Positions 1 through 12,149 of a DNA stretch of 64,000 nt are shown piece after piece. The stretch covers positions 738,757 to 802,756 of the forward strand of contig MNCI01016599.1 in the NCBI GenBank assembly GCA_015680685.1, given 5' to 3'. The position numbers were made by a program, and so were the translations under genes. Within the stretch, counting starts at the first letter, position 1. Each line of letters opens with the position of its first letter. Source of the DNA: Gnetum montanum (Eukaryota; Streptophyta; Gnetopsida; Gnetales; Gnetaceae). Below the pieces are notes generated by a model, which was not told the origin of the DNA, did no database searches, and worked only from the letters and a program-made list of their open reading frames with translations.

Positions 1-1738
1 GCTGGTTAGTGTGGATCTAACATGGGTGCCATGATCCAACACCATGTCTAGGATCACTGTCCACGATTACCATAGTCCACCATGGCCTCCAGAACCACCA
101 CTGTTCACTACACCACTTTTCTTGGCCTAGCCTCTTACCTGTACTACCCACCACTGCAATCTAGAGTTATCCATCATTGATTCCATATACCACCTCTATG
201 CTACTATTAGCCTTATTTGCAAGCTAGGTTGTCCCTACAAAGGGTTACATAGGGCCTATAGGGGCTACACGCTATGATGCCTACCCACACACATGACTCT
301 TTATTGCATCCATGCTTCATGTTCTAGCCCATGTGGCCACACCTGCTATAGTCGTTGATGCACATACCCACCACATCTCGATTGACTACCATAGTGCCAC
401 CTTGCAACTAATCTCTAGCTCCTACTGTTGGCCACCACAACCATGCATCTCTCTCTCTTACACTAATAGAACCTATTAACACTTATAGAAGACATTAGAC
501 CTTGCAAAATCAACCAAAAATAACAAAACATTTACCTCCTTGGACACTCCACATTGGCTAGCATGGACCCAACATGGATCCAATGGGGTAACTTCAAAAG
601 CCATCTAAGAACCTTCAAAACTACCCCAACTCATCCATGCTAGTTAGCATGGATCTAGTATGGGTGAGATTGATCCTAAACAATATTACAATGCTCTACC
701 TTGACACTGCCATCCACATGCATACCACTACACCATTGTCCTGCACACTATAGGTTACCTATGTGATCCTCACATCATTCATCATACCACACATGTCATG
801 CCCTTTCACAACCATTTTTCTCACCATCGTCATTGTAGGATGCTCTCCCTAGTAGCCACCCTATAGAAACCATGATACAAAAACCCTTGAACTATTACTT
901 GCACTTAGAATCTAAGAGCAAAACCTTCTTTGATAAATTTAATGGAAGTAAAGGGTCCATTGTTGTAGGTGTGTCCAGCAATAGCCTGCTCCCTGAATCC
1001 ACACTTGCGATAGTCAATGGTGATGGTGAGGGCTCTATGTGCCATGGTACCTACATTTTCATGTAGTGCCTCTGCTACTACCTTGGCCAATGCACTTGCT
1101 ATGTCTCCACTACTGTACTTTCCAACATGCCTACCATGTTCCACTACCATTGCATACCCATGTAGTACCTCACTATCATCGCATGGGCATAGGTGGTAGG
1201 ATGGTTGTACATGAAGAAGGTGACTCTCCTTAAGCCAAGTGGCAATAGAGTATACTAGCAACACTCTCTTTCCCTTACCTTGCCCTATTTTTCCTTCCCT
1301 GGCTTTTGCATCAGCCTATGCTCCCTTGGAAGGGTAGGGTAGTGCTTTGAAGTTGCATCTACAACATCCATGGCCCTGCCTCTGTAGAAACTAACTTCAA
1401 TGGTCTCCCCTCTATCTAGTAAAACAAACCCTAACCATAACCCTACCCACACTAATTTTTCAATTCCTCCTCATTCTCAACATCATCTTCTCCTTCATTA
1501 GCATCACTGTAGCCATTCACACCATTGATCCATGCTAAGGGATCACTCACCCATGCTGGCTAGCATGAAGGCCACAAGGAAAAGCTAGGAAAAGTCCAAA
1601 ATACATCAAATTTATCCCAAATTGCACTACTTTGACCCCAAAACCTAACCAGAGGCTCTAAACACTATCAAATGGTAAAAGGTTGTTATCCCTTCCTCCA
1701 ACTACGTTAGGGCCACATTGTCCAACCTGGCCTAGGGG
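1..1738. other. Unclassified repeat-like non-coding DNA
   Basis: I see no convincing gene. The stretch is rich in CCATG and CACCA words and holds dispersed near-palindromes built on CCATGCTAGCATGG (around 552, 638 and 1545). The first about 60 bases resemble the stretch starting near 638. This could be the palindrome-bearing part of a decayed LTR, but no LTR ends, primer site or coding domain are visible. Confidence 0.4.
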
Positions 1739-1748
1739 GATGACTTCA

Positions 1749-1818
1749 AAAAAATAAAAAAATAAATAATAATAATAATAAATATAAAAAACTAAATTAA
1801 ATACACACACACACACAC
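1749..1818. repeat. A/AAT-rich and (CA)n simple repeats
   Basis: An A-rich run with AAT/AAAT units (1749-1800) is followed directly by a CA dinucleotide run (1802-1818). Confidence 0.9.
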
Positions 1819-1830
1819 TATTTTACCTTG

Positions 1831-4190
1831 CTCACCTAGTTTGCAATGCTTTATTCCATTTTTCTAGTTATTGTAACTTAAAATTTACCTCTATGTTATT
1901 TTATTCCATTATCTTGTACTAAGATTTTCCTTTCTTCAACCCTACCCATTGAAATCAACTTTTCAGCATGGCCCACCAAGGCCTAAAACTATCTAGACCA
2001 TGGCCTACTAAGATCTTAAACTGGAAAGCTTGTCACCTTAATTGACCATGTTTGACCTAATTTTTCATACTTTCATTGTAATTTAGCTTGTTTTACCTTT
2101 GGTTAACCTTTGTTTGGCCTTTATCCCAATTTTTTTGCCTATTTGTGCCTCTTATAATCTTTATTAACCACATTTAAACCTTGTTTTACCTTTGATCTAG
2201 CATGTTTTGACTCATTTAAGCATTATTATTAATGTATTTCTAAATTATTTTAACTATTTAACAGTTTTATTACATAGGTACCACTTGATGTGCTTATGTT
2301 GTCATGCAAGACAAAGCTAGAAGGATGAGAAAGTAAACTTGACTAACCTTAAAGCCTAAGATGTCATCAAGCCAAGTTGACCTTAAATATCCAAACCTCA
2401 ATCCTTGAAACCATTTCACCATACAACCATAATATCTTGAAGTATCTTGACTACCATTAACCTTGAAGCCAGAAACATCATGAAGGATCCCTTCATCAAA
2501 ATTCCCATCTAAACCATGATGGTGAGGAGAAAATGCATAGGATCAAGTTCCTCACTAAAACTTAAGCTTGCTCATGACATCATCATACCCTTGCAATGCA
2601 ACACTAAATCCACCCCATAGCCTTGATTACATCTGACACTCACATGTTTGCTTGTAGTATTATTTATCATTATTGATAGGTTGTAATGAATGATCAATGT
2701 TGATGAATTTGATGATCTACAACAAGCAAGCCTGCATACTCTCTCTCTCTCTCTCCCCCTCTCTCTCTCTCCCTCAATTTGGCACAATGAACAAGCTAAA
2801 AAAAATTTGTGAATTTGATGCACATTGCACATATTTCCCTATGTTGTAATGATGGTGACCTATCATGTCTTATTTTGCTAGTTTTCCAATGTAGTCCTAT
2901 GGATTACTTTGTAACAACATGCTTTCTTTAGCTAGTTTTCTTATTTTCTTGGAGTTGTGCTTACAAGATGAAGCCTTAAGTCATCATAAATATGCAACTC
3001 ATCATAGCAACAAGTTACCACATGACCTCAATGAGAAAGATTTGGTGAGTTTATCTTGTTGTGCCAAGAGTGCGCATGCCATTTCAACCCTATTACCATT
3101 TTCTTCAACCCAACCCCATAGCTTGATTATAATCTTCCTTTCCCTAAGAAACAATGTTAACCTATGTCTGAAATTCATGCATTATGAACATATGACATCC
3201 CTTTGTTATGCTTCACTTACAAGTTCATTAGATGTAACACATCTCATTCAGTAGGAAAACCAATTCAAACTTGGCTTTGGCAAAGAGATCCAATGAAAGT
3301 TTCATCCCATAATAAAAAAAATAATAACAAAAGGGAAAACAAATTTTCAAAAACCTAGAATGACCCATGAAGACCAAAAGTTCAAGTCAATGGCTTCAAA
3401 CATGTAAAGGGAGAAGCCTAGTGGCCAAAGAAACCTTGGAGTAAGATGTTGGATCCTCAAATGCATTTGCTGAGTGGACAACACCTCAAAAAATGAAGAG
3501 GAAAGACCTCATTGACCATTCAACATGTCATCGCAATAATTGTAACCATGATGTCAACATTGGAAGTTCATTGTTAACCCATGTGACCACTCCCTCATGA
3601 CCAAATGTAGTCTTCAACTTATATCATCTTATCATAACACGTCATCCCATCATCACAAGCACTCTTTGGCATGGTTTGACATGACTAAATTGAGCATAAA
3701 GATGAAACGTTGATGGTGGGCCTACAATGGTGTGTTGTATTCTTTGTCGATGCTTATTAAGTCAATCCTATAAACACCAACAAAGATGGGCCAATGAAAC
3801 ACCATCAAAATTGCATGTTATAACCTTGTTTGCATTGTAAACCCATCCTATGAAACCTAAGGCTAAACCTTAGTGTCAATATGAAGATTGTAACCCATGA
3901 GCTACAATTTCACATACTTTATGCTTTTGGGATTGAAAAATGCCTCATAAGTGGTCAAAGCCTCATCCCCCAAGTGAAAAAATGTCATGTTATGTCTATG
4001 TTTGGGCTTGGGGGTGAGGGGGGATGGGGGGTTAAACATGTCTTTTGGGATGCGAAAATTGGCATTTGATAGGTTTTAGGAGGGCTATAACATTTTCCAA
4101 GTTGGAGATATCCATTGGAGGTATAACTCACCAAATGTGAGTATAACTCACCTCCTCCAATGTTGAGGGGTAAGACATCAACTCTACTCC
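1831..4190. other. Non-coding AT-rich DNA with a (CT)n microsatellite
   Basis: No coding signal is recognised. A CT microsatellite interrupted by a C run lies at 2739-2774. The rest is AT-rich sequence with scattered short open frames that show no family motif. Confidence 0.5.
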
Positions 4191-4380
4191 AGCATGGATG
4201 CCATCCCCCCCAACATGGATGCCATCCCCCTAGCATGGGTGCCATTCCTCCTACATGGATGCCATCTCCCCTAGCATGGGTGCCATCTCCCTAGTATGGA
4301 AGCCATTGTCCCAGCCTAGATAACATCCCCCCATTGTGAATGCCATCCCCCTAGCATGGGTGCCATGCCCCCAACATTGG
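4191..4380. repeat. Minisatellite of about 20-bp GCATGGGTGCCATCCCCCT units
   Basis: About nine degenerate head-to-tail units are visible, each carrying CATGGrTGCCAT followed by a C run. The CATGGrTGCCAT core is nearly palindromic. A TATA-like CCTATAAAAACC follows at 4575-4586. The pairing of near-palindromes with a TATA box resembles the LTR modules elsewhere in this window, so this may be part of an old LTR. Confidence 0.75.
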
Positions 4381-5080
4381 TGTTGTACCATCGTTACTAT
4401 TTTTAGTATACAAAAAAATTTTAATGCCATGGGAATATAATACATACCATACATAGTAACCTCCTTTGGATTTGAACATCCACCACATGTGCACATAGCT
4501 TGAATTTGCAATAATCAAGTTAGAATTTATAGCATCAATCAAGCAAAATTTGCAGCCAAATGTTTGGCTTAAAACCTATAAAAACCAAGCCCCAACATCA
4601 TATTTTAGCTAGGCAAGGGGATGCATTATAACAAAATATACACTATGGAAGATAGATAGGCACTATGGAAGATATAGGAGTTAAGTTTTAATAGAGGGAA
4701 GTTTTGGTATAGGGTGATGATATGAGCATTTTCACCTTATTGTTTCTGGTCATATGTCTTCTAGCTGTTACTATCATCTTAAGGGAAACTATGAAAATGA
4801 TGAACACTGGAGGGGAAGGGAACATAGTGGAAGGTCAAGAAGCATAATTGGTCTCAGATGTTTCAAATACTAGAATGGAGAAACTGTAAGAGTTACCCAT
4901 AAAGCCATGCAGTGACTAATGCCTTTACCCAATGGCACTACTTGGCCATGATATTTTCTTTTGATGATTGTGCTTTGGTGTTTCATATGGTGTGAGTGCT
5001 CTATTTAAGGTACATACTAACTACAGGTATTATCATTCTAGGTAGTGAAGCTTACTTTTTTTTGAATTTACCATGTTGTT
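4381..5080. other. Non-coding spacer
   Basis: No gene or family motif is recognised apart from the TATA-like element at 4575-4586. Confidence 0.4.
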
Positions 5081-5402
5081 GTCTTTCATAGTAGGCCACG
5101 ATACATTGACCCTCGATCTTCAAAGGGTTATGCCCTTTGGGAACATTGGTTAATCAGGTAGATGTAGAATCACCTTCTCCTTGAACTAAGGAAAGTTGGT
5201 TACTAACATGAGATCCTCTAAAACATAATCTTAAAAGAAAAGTCTTTCATAGTAGGCCATGATACATCAACACTTGATCTTTGATGGGTTATGTCCTTTG
5301 GGAACATTGGTTGATTGAGTAGATGCAAAATCACCTACTTCTTGAATTGAGGAAAGTTGGTCACTAACATGAGACCCTCTAAAACATAATCTTAAAATAA
5401 AA
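5081..5402 (+). repeat. Tandem duplication, two copies of about 161 bp
   Basis: Both copies begin with GTCTTTCATAGTAGGCCA, at 5081 and 5242, and end in CCTCTAAAACATAATCTTAAAA followed by an A-rich tail. They differ by scattered, mostly transition changes, so this is an old local duplication. Function is unknown. Confidence 0.85.
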
Positions 5403-5867
5403 ATAAAAATAAAAATAAATAAATAAAATATAAGGTAACCAATCAAACCATACCACAAATGAAAGTAGTACCTCATGTGTGACCCATCCAATATCTTATA
5501 CCTACTAACTGAAAACTTTAATAAAATAGATTATGGCACATATGCTAAATTAAAAAAAATCATAAGATGTTGAAAATATAGAAATAAAAACAAATTTTAA
5601 AAAATTAAAATATGGAAAATACCAAAAATAAAGAATAAAATAAAAATAAAACATTGAAATATATCCAAAAAAGGCTATTACATAGGGGATAGCAAAGAAC
5701 ATAGCTCAAACTACAAAAGAATAGTCAACTAAAATAAAATGTTAATAAACCATAGGCATAGGTTAGCAAACAAGAAATCAAAAAATCTAAATTATAAACA
5801 TACCAATGGATAAGGGGTATGTAAGACAAGGGTATTACAACAACATTTAAGAAATTGATATATTATT
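5403..5867. other. A-rich low-complexity spacer
   Basis: The stretch has many AAATA/AAAATA runs (for example 5395-5430 and 5570-5650). It lies directly upstream of the integrase remnant and holds no recognisable earlier part of pol, so the integrase is truncated on this side. Confidence 0.5.
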
Positions 5868-6480
5868 TAAGGGTAGATTATAAATTGACCACACCATACC
5901 ATCCTCAAGCTAATAGTCAAACTAAAGTCACAAATAAGAAAATAACTTAAATACTATTGTGAACTATTAGTAGATATAGGTAGGATTGAAGCACTAAGAT
6001 TAACAATGTTCTATGGGCTTATAGGTTAACTTGGAAACTTCTTAGCTGATACACTCCTTATAAAATAGTATATGGAAAATTACCAAAATTGCTTATCCAA
6101 ACTGATCTCTATACACTAACCATTGATTGGGACTTACACTTGGACCTAACTCTAGCACGACAAGAACTCTCGATGAATCTAAATATGCTAGATGAAAATA
6201 AAATGGTTACCTTAATGCATAATGAAGTACATAAACTATACAATAAATAAATGCATGACCACATAATAAAATGTTTAGACCTCCAACCAGGAGATAAAAT
6301 CCTTTACTATAACCCAAACCATGTGCCTCATTGTGTAGAATTTCAAATATTTTGAAAAGGAGTTAACATTTTCCATGTAATTTATAGATCAGAAACTTTA
6401 CCAATTTACCATCCATCAAAACCAAAAAGCTCATATTGAACAACATACAATAAATCAAACCATTTAAGGAACTTAATCAA
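5868..6480 (+). pseudogene. Ty3/gypsy integrase C-terminal remnant (element E0)
   Basis: The forward strand reads like the C-terminal half of a plant gypsy integrase: TTPYHPQANSQTKVTN, then a WAYRLTWK stretch, then TPYKIVYGK, then LQPGDKILYY. The third catalytic acidic residue, expected in the NGQ(T/A)EVTN motif, is lysine here. Several stops interrupt the frame. The N-terminal zinc finger and the first two catalytic Asp residues are missing upstream. Integrase joins retroelement cDNA to the host chromosome; this fragment cannot. With the ORF2-like remnant near 8.3 kb in the same orientation, it matches the integrase-then-ORF2 order of E3, so both probably belong to one decayed E-type element. 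Confidence 0.75.
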
Positions 6481-8026
6481 GGGACTGTCATTTGGAATGA
6501 TAGTAAAATGATCATTTCTCAAGTCAATGACCTAGATTCAAGCATGGGCATAGCCACATGAAGAAGTTAGGATTTCTCTCATCTACCAACCCTCCCATGA
6601 TGACACTTAGCAAGATGAGCACTCTAGCTCTAGGTGATCATGATTTAAGGAATCCAATTAGACCACCACATCAACACCTATTATAATCACCATTGCCAAA
6701 TCCATATTTCACATCTCCTCCTTGAAACATAATCATGCAAGAGATACTTTACTTTGATTTAAGATTTAAGTAAATTTTTATCTTTTTGTCTAAATTTTTT
6801 TTCTTATAATTTGTTAATATTTTCTAATTATTTTCCATCTTCCATTTTTTAGTATGTTTACCATTTCTTGATAATTATTTCTTTCCTTCTATAATTTTCC
6901 ATTTTCTTTGAGTCATTCTTCTCTTATATAGGAATATGTTTATTATTTTTATTAATCAAGTTGTTGATTAAGCATAAGAAACAGCTCTATTTATAGGAAC
7001 TTTGTTCTACCCTATTAAATTATTAAAGGAGTAATTGTGCATAATAGTGAGATCACAACATTCATCCCTCCATTTTCATTAATAAGAAGTCCTTGCCATG
7101 GAGCCCTTATCACATTCAAAAGCAAAAATAATCCATGATCATTAGACCTTGAAGAAAGGAGGAAGGACTAAAAGGATTAGAAAAGGGTTTTACCTTAAGG
7201 AGATTTATTAATTTCTTGGACTTCCAACTTGGGTCACACAAGTTCCATGTTGATACATTACCAATCATGTTTTCATTTTCTTTGAGAAATAATATTTGAA
7301 AATAATTGTTTCTTTACTTTAAGGAGGATCCATTTATATAACTATTGGGGATTATGCCTAATGACCAATTTCACACTCTTCAAAACATCATGAGCAACTT
7401 CTGTATCTTCATGTAATATGTGAAATCCACTTCTCATTATATTTGGGTTAGTATTGGAGGACCTATGATATCATAGTCATAAGGTTTCATGTGTATTATC
7501 ATCTAGAAATTTGGCTATATATATTTAGTAATCCTTAAATTTTTACATTTCATTCTAAATACACAAGGAGTTCCTAGCATTTCAATTATCCAAAGCCTTA
7601 CAAGTGTCATAACTTATGATTTTAGAGTCCAATTTGCATGATTAAAAAACATTTGAGTTTCTATATTTGAGTTCTTTGTCATGGGAGATACTAAAGCATA
7701 ATCTAAAAAAAAATTTGAATATCCTATCTTTAGCATGATAGGGTAGCTAGCATTAAAAATGATAAAACTTGATAAAAAATTAATTAGTACCTTGAAAATT
7801 TAGTTGCCTTAAGGCTTAGGGGATAATATTTCACAATCACTTTATGTAATTAATGCTACATTTTTTAATTTTAATCAAAGCAAAAATATCAAAAAGGGTT
7901 AAAATCATTGTAAAAATTTGACAAAAACTAATAATTATTCCTTCAATGATTGTAATGGTACCAAAACATATTCTCAAAGTTAATGGACCCTATAGTTAAG
8001 GAAAAAGAGATTAAGAAGTAAGCATG
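6481..8026. other. Spacer between the integrase and ORF2-like remnants
   Basis: AT-rich sequence without a recognised gene. Just after the integrase a short forward frame (TTTGGAATGATAG region, 6490-6530) resembles a fragment at 11069-11112. TATA-like stretches exist (near 6985 and 7513), but I see no palindrome array like those in E2 or E3. Confidence 0.4.
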
Positions 8027-8490
8027 ATGGAAAACATGGATATGGAACAGACTAGCTATAGTAGTCACTCTGAACAAGGCCAAGAAGAACAAGAGGTACA
8101 ATCTACCTCTATGCATCAACTAATCCAATCATGAATGCAAGGAGAAGATTATTAACACTTGCTCTAGACATAGAATGATAAATCACACTTTCTAATGAGT
8201 GTATAAGGACGATCAATGATAAGATAGTGATGACCAGTGTGTTGGTCAAACTTAACATCCTAGAGTTTGCACCATACAAGGTCCACAAATAGTTATAGAC
8301 TTCTCTCTTCTTGACCATCGCATCAAATAAGAATAAATGATTTGTTGGTGAAAACTACCAATTCTAGAATAATAAATAGATTGGTTCAATTGTTAAAATC
8401 AAAGGGATTGCTATCTCTTATATCATTGATGCCATTGATGGTGCATTAGGGATTTTCAACATTGAAACAGAAACCATTATAGTTTTAACC
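8027..8490 (+). pseudogene. Remnant of the E-family accessory ORF2 (N-terminal part)
   Basis: A forward reading begins with an ATG at 8027 and is followed by a Gln/Glu/Ser-rich stretch. After frame changes and stops, 8330-8480 reads GSIVKIKGIAISY followed by AIDGALGIF. That aligns with the E3 ORF2 segment DSIVKIKDISMSY followed by AILEALGLLDIG. The match is local but in the expected place, downstream of an integrase on the same strand. I infer a truncated E-type element. The function of ORF2 is not known. Confidence 0.45.
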
Positions 8491-8826
8491 TACTATAATA
8501 CTTAAACTAAAAATATATGAATAGAGAGAACCTATGCTAATAAAAGAAAGAAATTTGGTTCCATTATACTTACAAAGAAGATCCATTGGAGAAATTTGAG
8601 AATCCTTTTTTTCCTCAATCTTATTATGAAGGTTAGTTATCTTGTGAAGAATTTCTTTGCTTTGCACATAAACTAGTTCCAACAAAGCCATTTTGTTGGC
8701 TAATTCTTTGTTTTGCCCACAAACATCATCTATTAAAGTAATTTTGTTACCATGACTACAAAAGTAAGTTACATCGTCTATTTTGTACTTGAAACTTCTT
8801 TGATAGTGACTACAATTGCAGACTTT
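8485..8826 (-). other. Unclassified open frame on the reverse strand
   Basis: The reverse strand stays open for about 110 codons from 8826 to 8485, with a Met at 8691. It contains the heptad-like segment ELANKMALLELVYVQSKEI and an acidic/basic tail. I do not recognise the family and see no splice context that I trust. It may be chance in AT-rich DNA or an exon of an unknown gene. Confidence 0.2.
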
Positions 8827-8899
8827 TTATGTGCACCCTACAATGATGCTACAATGAAATCTTCAATTTTTTTGGATAAACTCCTTGATCTTTGCATCA

Positions 8900-9190
8900 A
8901 AAAATCCTTGCTCATACATCACTCCCTCAAAAAGTAGTAAATTCCTCAATGAAGCAACAAGCCTTCTTTATTGTCAAAAAAAATATTGATACAATAGTTA
9001 CAACTTGTTTTCTTGCTCATGAAACTAAAAATCCTGTTATACACCACTCCACTCCCTCAAAAAGTAGTAGCTTCAACAAACCTTCTTTGTTGTCAAACAA
9101 ATATTAAGACAATAGTTAAAACTTATTTTCTTGCTCATATAACTAAAAATTCTAACTCATACACCACTCCTTCAAAAGGCAGTCTCAAGG
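8900..9190 (+). repeat. Tandem array, about three copies of a 115-130 bp unit
   Basis: Each unit contains a CTCATACA(T/C)CACTCC...TCAAAAAG(T/G)(T/C)AGT start (near 8911, 9037 and 9157). The CTTCTTTrTTGTCAAA segment, the ACAATAGTTA segment and TTTTCTTGCTCAT recur between the starts. Unit length varies slightly. The array ends just before the more GC-rich island at about 9245. Confidence 0.75.
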
Positions 9191-9244
9191 AAGCAACAAA
9201 CCACCTTCTTCGTAAAAAAAACAAAAAACACTGATACAAAAGTT

Positions 9245-9984
9245 AAAAACTTCCTTTCGTAGTCATCTAACTTAGGACGTTTGGGCATGGCAGCGCTCGA
9301 ATTTAGGATACTCAGAGAATACACTTTTTTAAAGCAAACAGAGCTGCAACCTTCCCCAGAAAGAAAAGCATTTTGGCCATTCCACTGCACCACTAAATGA
9401 ACAATTGAGCGTATATCTGCTGCGACGTGAAGCTGCAGTGGAGATCGCGACGCCTAAAAATAAACTCCAAAATGCATTAATTATTAATAACAAGATAATC
9501 AGAAAGGTCACATCTATCCCATCTTACAAAGCAATTATTATAGCTAACTGCAGCATTGATTGCACAATCTACCTAACGCGTAGAAAAAAGGGCGAAAAGA
9601 AAAAAGAAAAACAAATAGTTTAGTGGACCCGTTCATGCTGATTGCTGCGCAGTGTAGGCCTGTAAAGTCTAGTCGTGGCCTTGGTTCTAGCAGCAGCAGG
9701 ATTTCCTGGTTTCCATTGTTAATAGTGGGGAATAACGTGAGCATCATCGTTATCGCATAATCGATTGACTCGGTGTTGGAAGATTGTTATTTCTTCGTAT
9801 TTGCACAAACGCACACAGAGCTGTCTCTTCCGTTGTTCCGCTCCGCTGCTATCAGAGTTCAGCGCCCATGCTTTCGCTGGTTGAGTTGTTTATATATATA
9901 GAAACAATCATTGATTGCTTAATTCATTTGCTTTTCGACTCAAGTATTAGTTGATTATGGGAATTCACAATTGGGGATTCGGAA
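9245..9984 (+). promoter_or_regulatory. Possible host promoter and 5' leader
   Basis: Base composition changes here from AT-rich repeat to mixed sequence with CpG-containing words (for example 9410-9450 and 9825-9870). A TATA run (TATATATATA, 9891-9900) lies about 85-95 bp before the ATG at 9985. No transposon motif is visible. I infer a promoter for the short exon that follows, though the case rests only on composition, the TATA box and spacing. Confidence 0.4.
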
Positions 9985-10119
9985 ATGGAAAAGAAGAAGA
10001 AAAAGAAAATCATGGTTGCAATGGATGACGACGACGATGAGAGTGAGCGCAGTGAATATGTGCTGCAGGGTGGGCTGCTCTCTCTTCACATCCAAATCTA
10101 TATAAAGTATTTCCTGTAA
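9985..10119 (+). CDS. Possible first exon of a universal-stress-protein-like gene (fragment)
   Basis: A short forward frame of 44 codons starts at the ATG at 9985. It encodes a lysine run, then KIMVAMDD, an Asp-rich run, and ESERSEYVLQ. The order basic start, K-I-(M/V)-V-A-(M/V)-D, acidic residues, S-x-x-(A/V)-L is how plant universal stress (UspA-fold) proteins begin. In those proteins the first beta strand and the Asp contribute to the nucleotide pocket. Only this first strand is present: the frame stops at 10119 and I find no second exon nearby. It could be exon 1 with a long intron, or a pseudogene fragment. The usual ALxW after the Ser is not preserved. A broken second copy lies at 10224-10440. 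Confidence 0.35.
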   Translation: MEKKKKKKIMVAMDDDDDESERSEYVLQGGLLSLHIQIYIKYFL

Positions 10120-10223
10120 TTTTTTTTTAATATTTCGAAAGGGCTTATGAATATAATAAAATTTCAGTTTTAGTTTCATTATTATGTTGTTTTGGGATTC
10201 AGAAATGTACATTATTATGTTGT

Positions 10224-10440
10224 TTTGGGATTCAGAAATGTAAGTAAAGAAGAGAAAGAAGAAGACGAAAATCATGGTTGCAATGGATGATGAAGAAGAT
10301 GAGAGTTGGAATGGATGATGAAGATGATGAGAGTGAGAGCAGTGAATATGTGCTGCAGGATATAAAGTGTTTCCTGTAATTTTTCAATATTTCCAAAGGG
10401 TTTATGAATATAATAAACTTTCAGTTTTAGCTTCATGTTG
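10224..10440 (+). pseudogene. Second, broken copy of the USP-like exon region
   Basis: This repeats the 9970-10190 segment: GGGATTCAGAAATG, then AAATCATGGTTGCAATGGATG, then GAATATGTGCTGCAGG, then TTCCTGTAATTTTT and the CAGTTTTAG tail. The frame from its ATG meets a stop after about 14 codons because of an internal insertion of repeated GATGA units. It is a tandem duplication, about 240 bp apart. Confidence 0.7.
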
Positions 10441-11373
10441 TCTTTGAAATTTACTGGTTTTCACTTTATCTGTATACGTAACTGTTCACGATTCATGATT
10501 TTTTACCTATAAAAAAGTTGCATGATTTCTGTTCAACGGAAATGTCCCTGTTTTTATGTTTTGGGGATTCTTTTCCTGATAAATAATTGAAGGAAGCGTT
10601 AGCTTAACAGTGAGAGTTTTGGCTCGATAACTCAGATGCCACTGAGCAACACTGAGTTGTAAATTAAATAAAAAAAATTTCATCTAAAAATTTTTGAATA
10701 AGTAAAAAATCCCAATCTCAGTTTCATAGGTAAGCATTTAAAGTCCTCCTCGCTTGGTAAAGGCCCAGGCCCGGCGACAATTACAATCTGAGTATATAAC
10801 TATAATTTTTGTGGACTGCACAATGTTCATAATTGCTTCAATTACCTTTAAGTTTGTTTTATTTATTTTTAAAAAACATCAATTCATCGGAGCGTTGTGT
10901 TGATTTAAAATGATCCTGATAAGATAGTAACCTGGATACCTTTTATCATAGGTCACAGGATGTGTTACCATAGTATATTATTTGATTAATTTTTTTTATT
11001 TTAGGGTATCATATTAAAGAACTGGGTTTAGAATTTAAGAATAATTTTTATATAGATTTATTTCAGATTGTTATTTGGAATAATGGTAAGGTGATTGTTT
11101 CTTAAATTGACAGGCAGAGGTTGAAACCTTATACACTTTAGATTTTCATTCATCCACAAAACACAGAAAGAACATTGAACATATTGGTGATAATCTTTAC
11201 ATAGATTTACTTACTATTTCTTTACCATGAATTTAAAATTTAATGATATTTGGTTATTGCTAAAAGAGGAAATTGAAAGGTGCATAATTAATTAACCAAA
11301 ACATCTTTTGGATTTTCAAGCAATACACATCAAATTTAAAAGACATTGTTGGGAAGAGTCTCATCGTGAAGAA
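10441..11373. other. Non-coding spacer
   Basis: AT-rich sequence without an intact gene. Positions 11069-11112 (TTTGGAATAATGG region) resemble the segment after the integrase remnant at 6490, suggesting another small gypsy fragment. Confidence 0.4.
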
Positions 11374-11571
11374 ATCGTGACCATGATATTCTTGTGTTTC
11401 ATTCACTTGATGTTTAATCTTCCAAATGGATTGTTCAAATCTAGGCCTTCTTTGTAAGTTGTAGAAATGTAAATTGTGACCATGATATTCTTGTGTTTCA
11501 TTCACTTGATGTTTAATCTTCCAAATGGATTGTTCAAATCTAGGCCTTGTTTGTAAGTTGTAGAAACGTAG
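11374..11571 (+). repeat. Recent tandem duplication, two copies of 99 bp
   Basis: The unit with GTGACCATGATATTCTTGTG starts near 11377 and again at 11476, a period of 99 bp. The copies are nearly identical, with a C/G change in CTTCTTTG versus CTTGTTTG and a few others. That contrasts with the decayed surroundings and suggests a young event. Confidence 0.9.
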
Positions 11572-12149
11572 TATATATATTTAGCAAGGCCATATATTCT
11601 ATGTAAATTTTAAAATGATATGTGCTAAATAAATGTTAATTATTATTGTTAAACCTCAATTGATAAGCTCTTTGTTTTGTAGGATATGAATTCAAATTGA
11701 GATATCTTTATATTTATTACACTTTAATTTCATGAATAATATACGTGAAATAAAGAGTTTAAACAATTTAATTTGTTGCTTCCTGCAAATAAGAAATGGG
11801 AAACTATCCATTGGACAACCTGTAAGCATTATTGAAACCAATGGTGCCCTTAAACATCTACAATATATTGGTGTGGTTAACACCAATCACATTGTAATCA
11901 CTATCATTCACAATGATTTTGAGGAAATATCTTAAACATTTAGAGGAAAACTTCATAAACCTATAGGATTCATTGTACTTATACAAAAACCATCCTTCAT
12001 AATAGGTTCTAAGTACTAACATAACTGACTCATAATTAACTTTCAACAATTGGAACGCAATAAAAGGACATCATCGCTCATCATGGTTTTGAAGCAAAAT
12101 CTCAAATACTTGAAAGTTAGCTTCAAAAACTTACAGCACTCATTTTAAC
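11572..12149. other. Spacer flanking copia element C0
   Basis: AT-rich, with no gene recognised. It ends at the left edge of the C0 5' LTR. No clear target-site duplication for C0 can be read (TTAAC here, GTACT at the other end). Confidence 0.4.

Noticed and set aside
905-1264. 119-codon open frame on the reverse strand
   Set aside because: No recognisable domain, low-complexity surroundings, and no promoter or splice context; probably chance.
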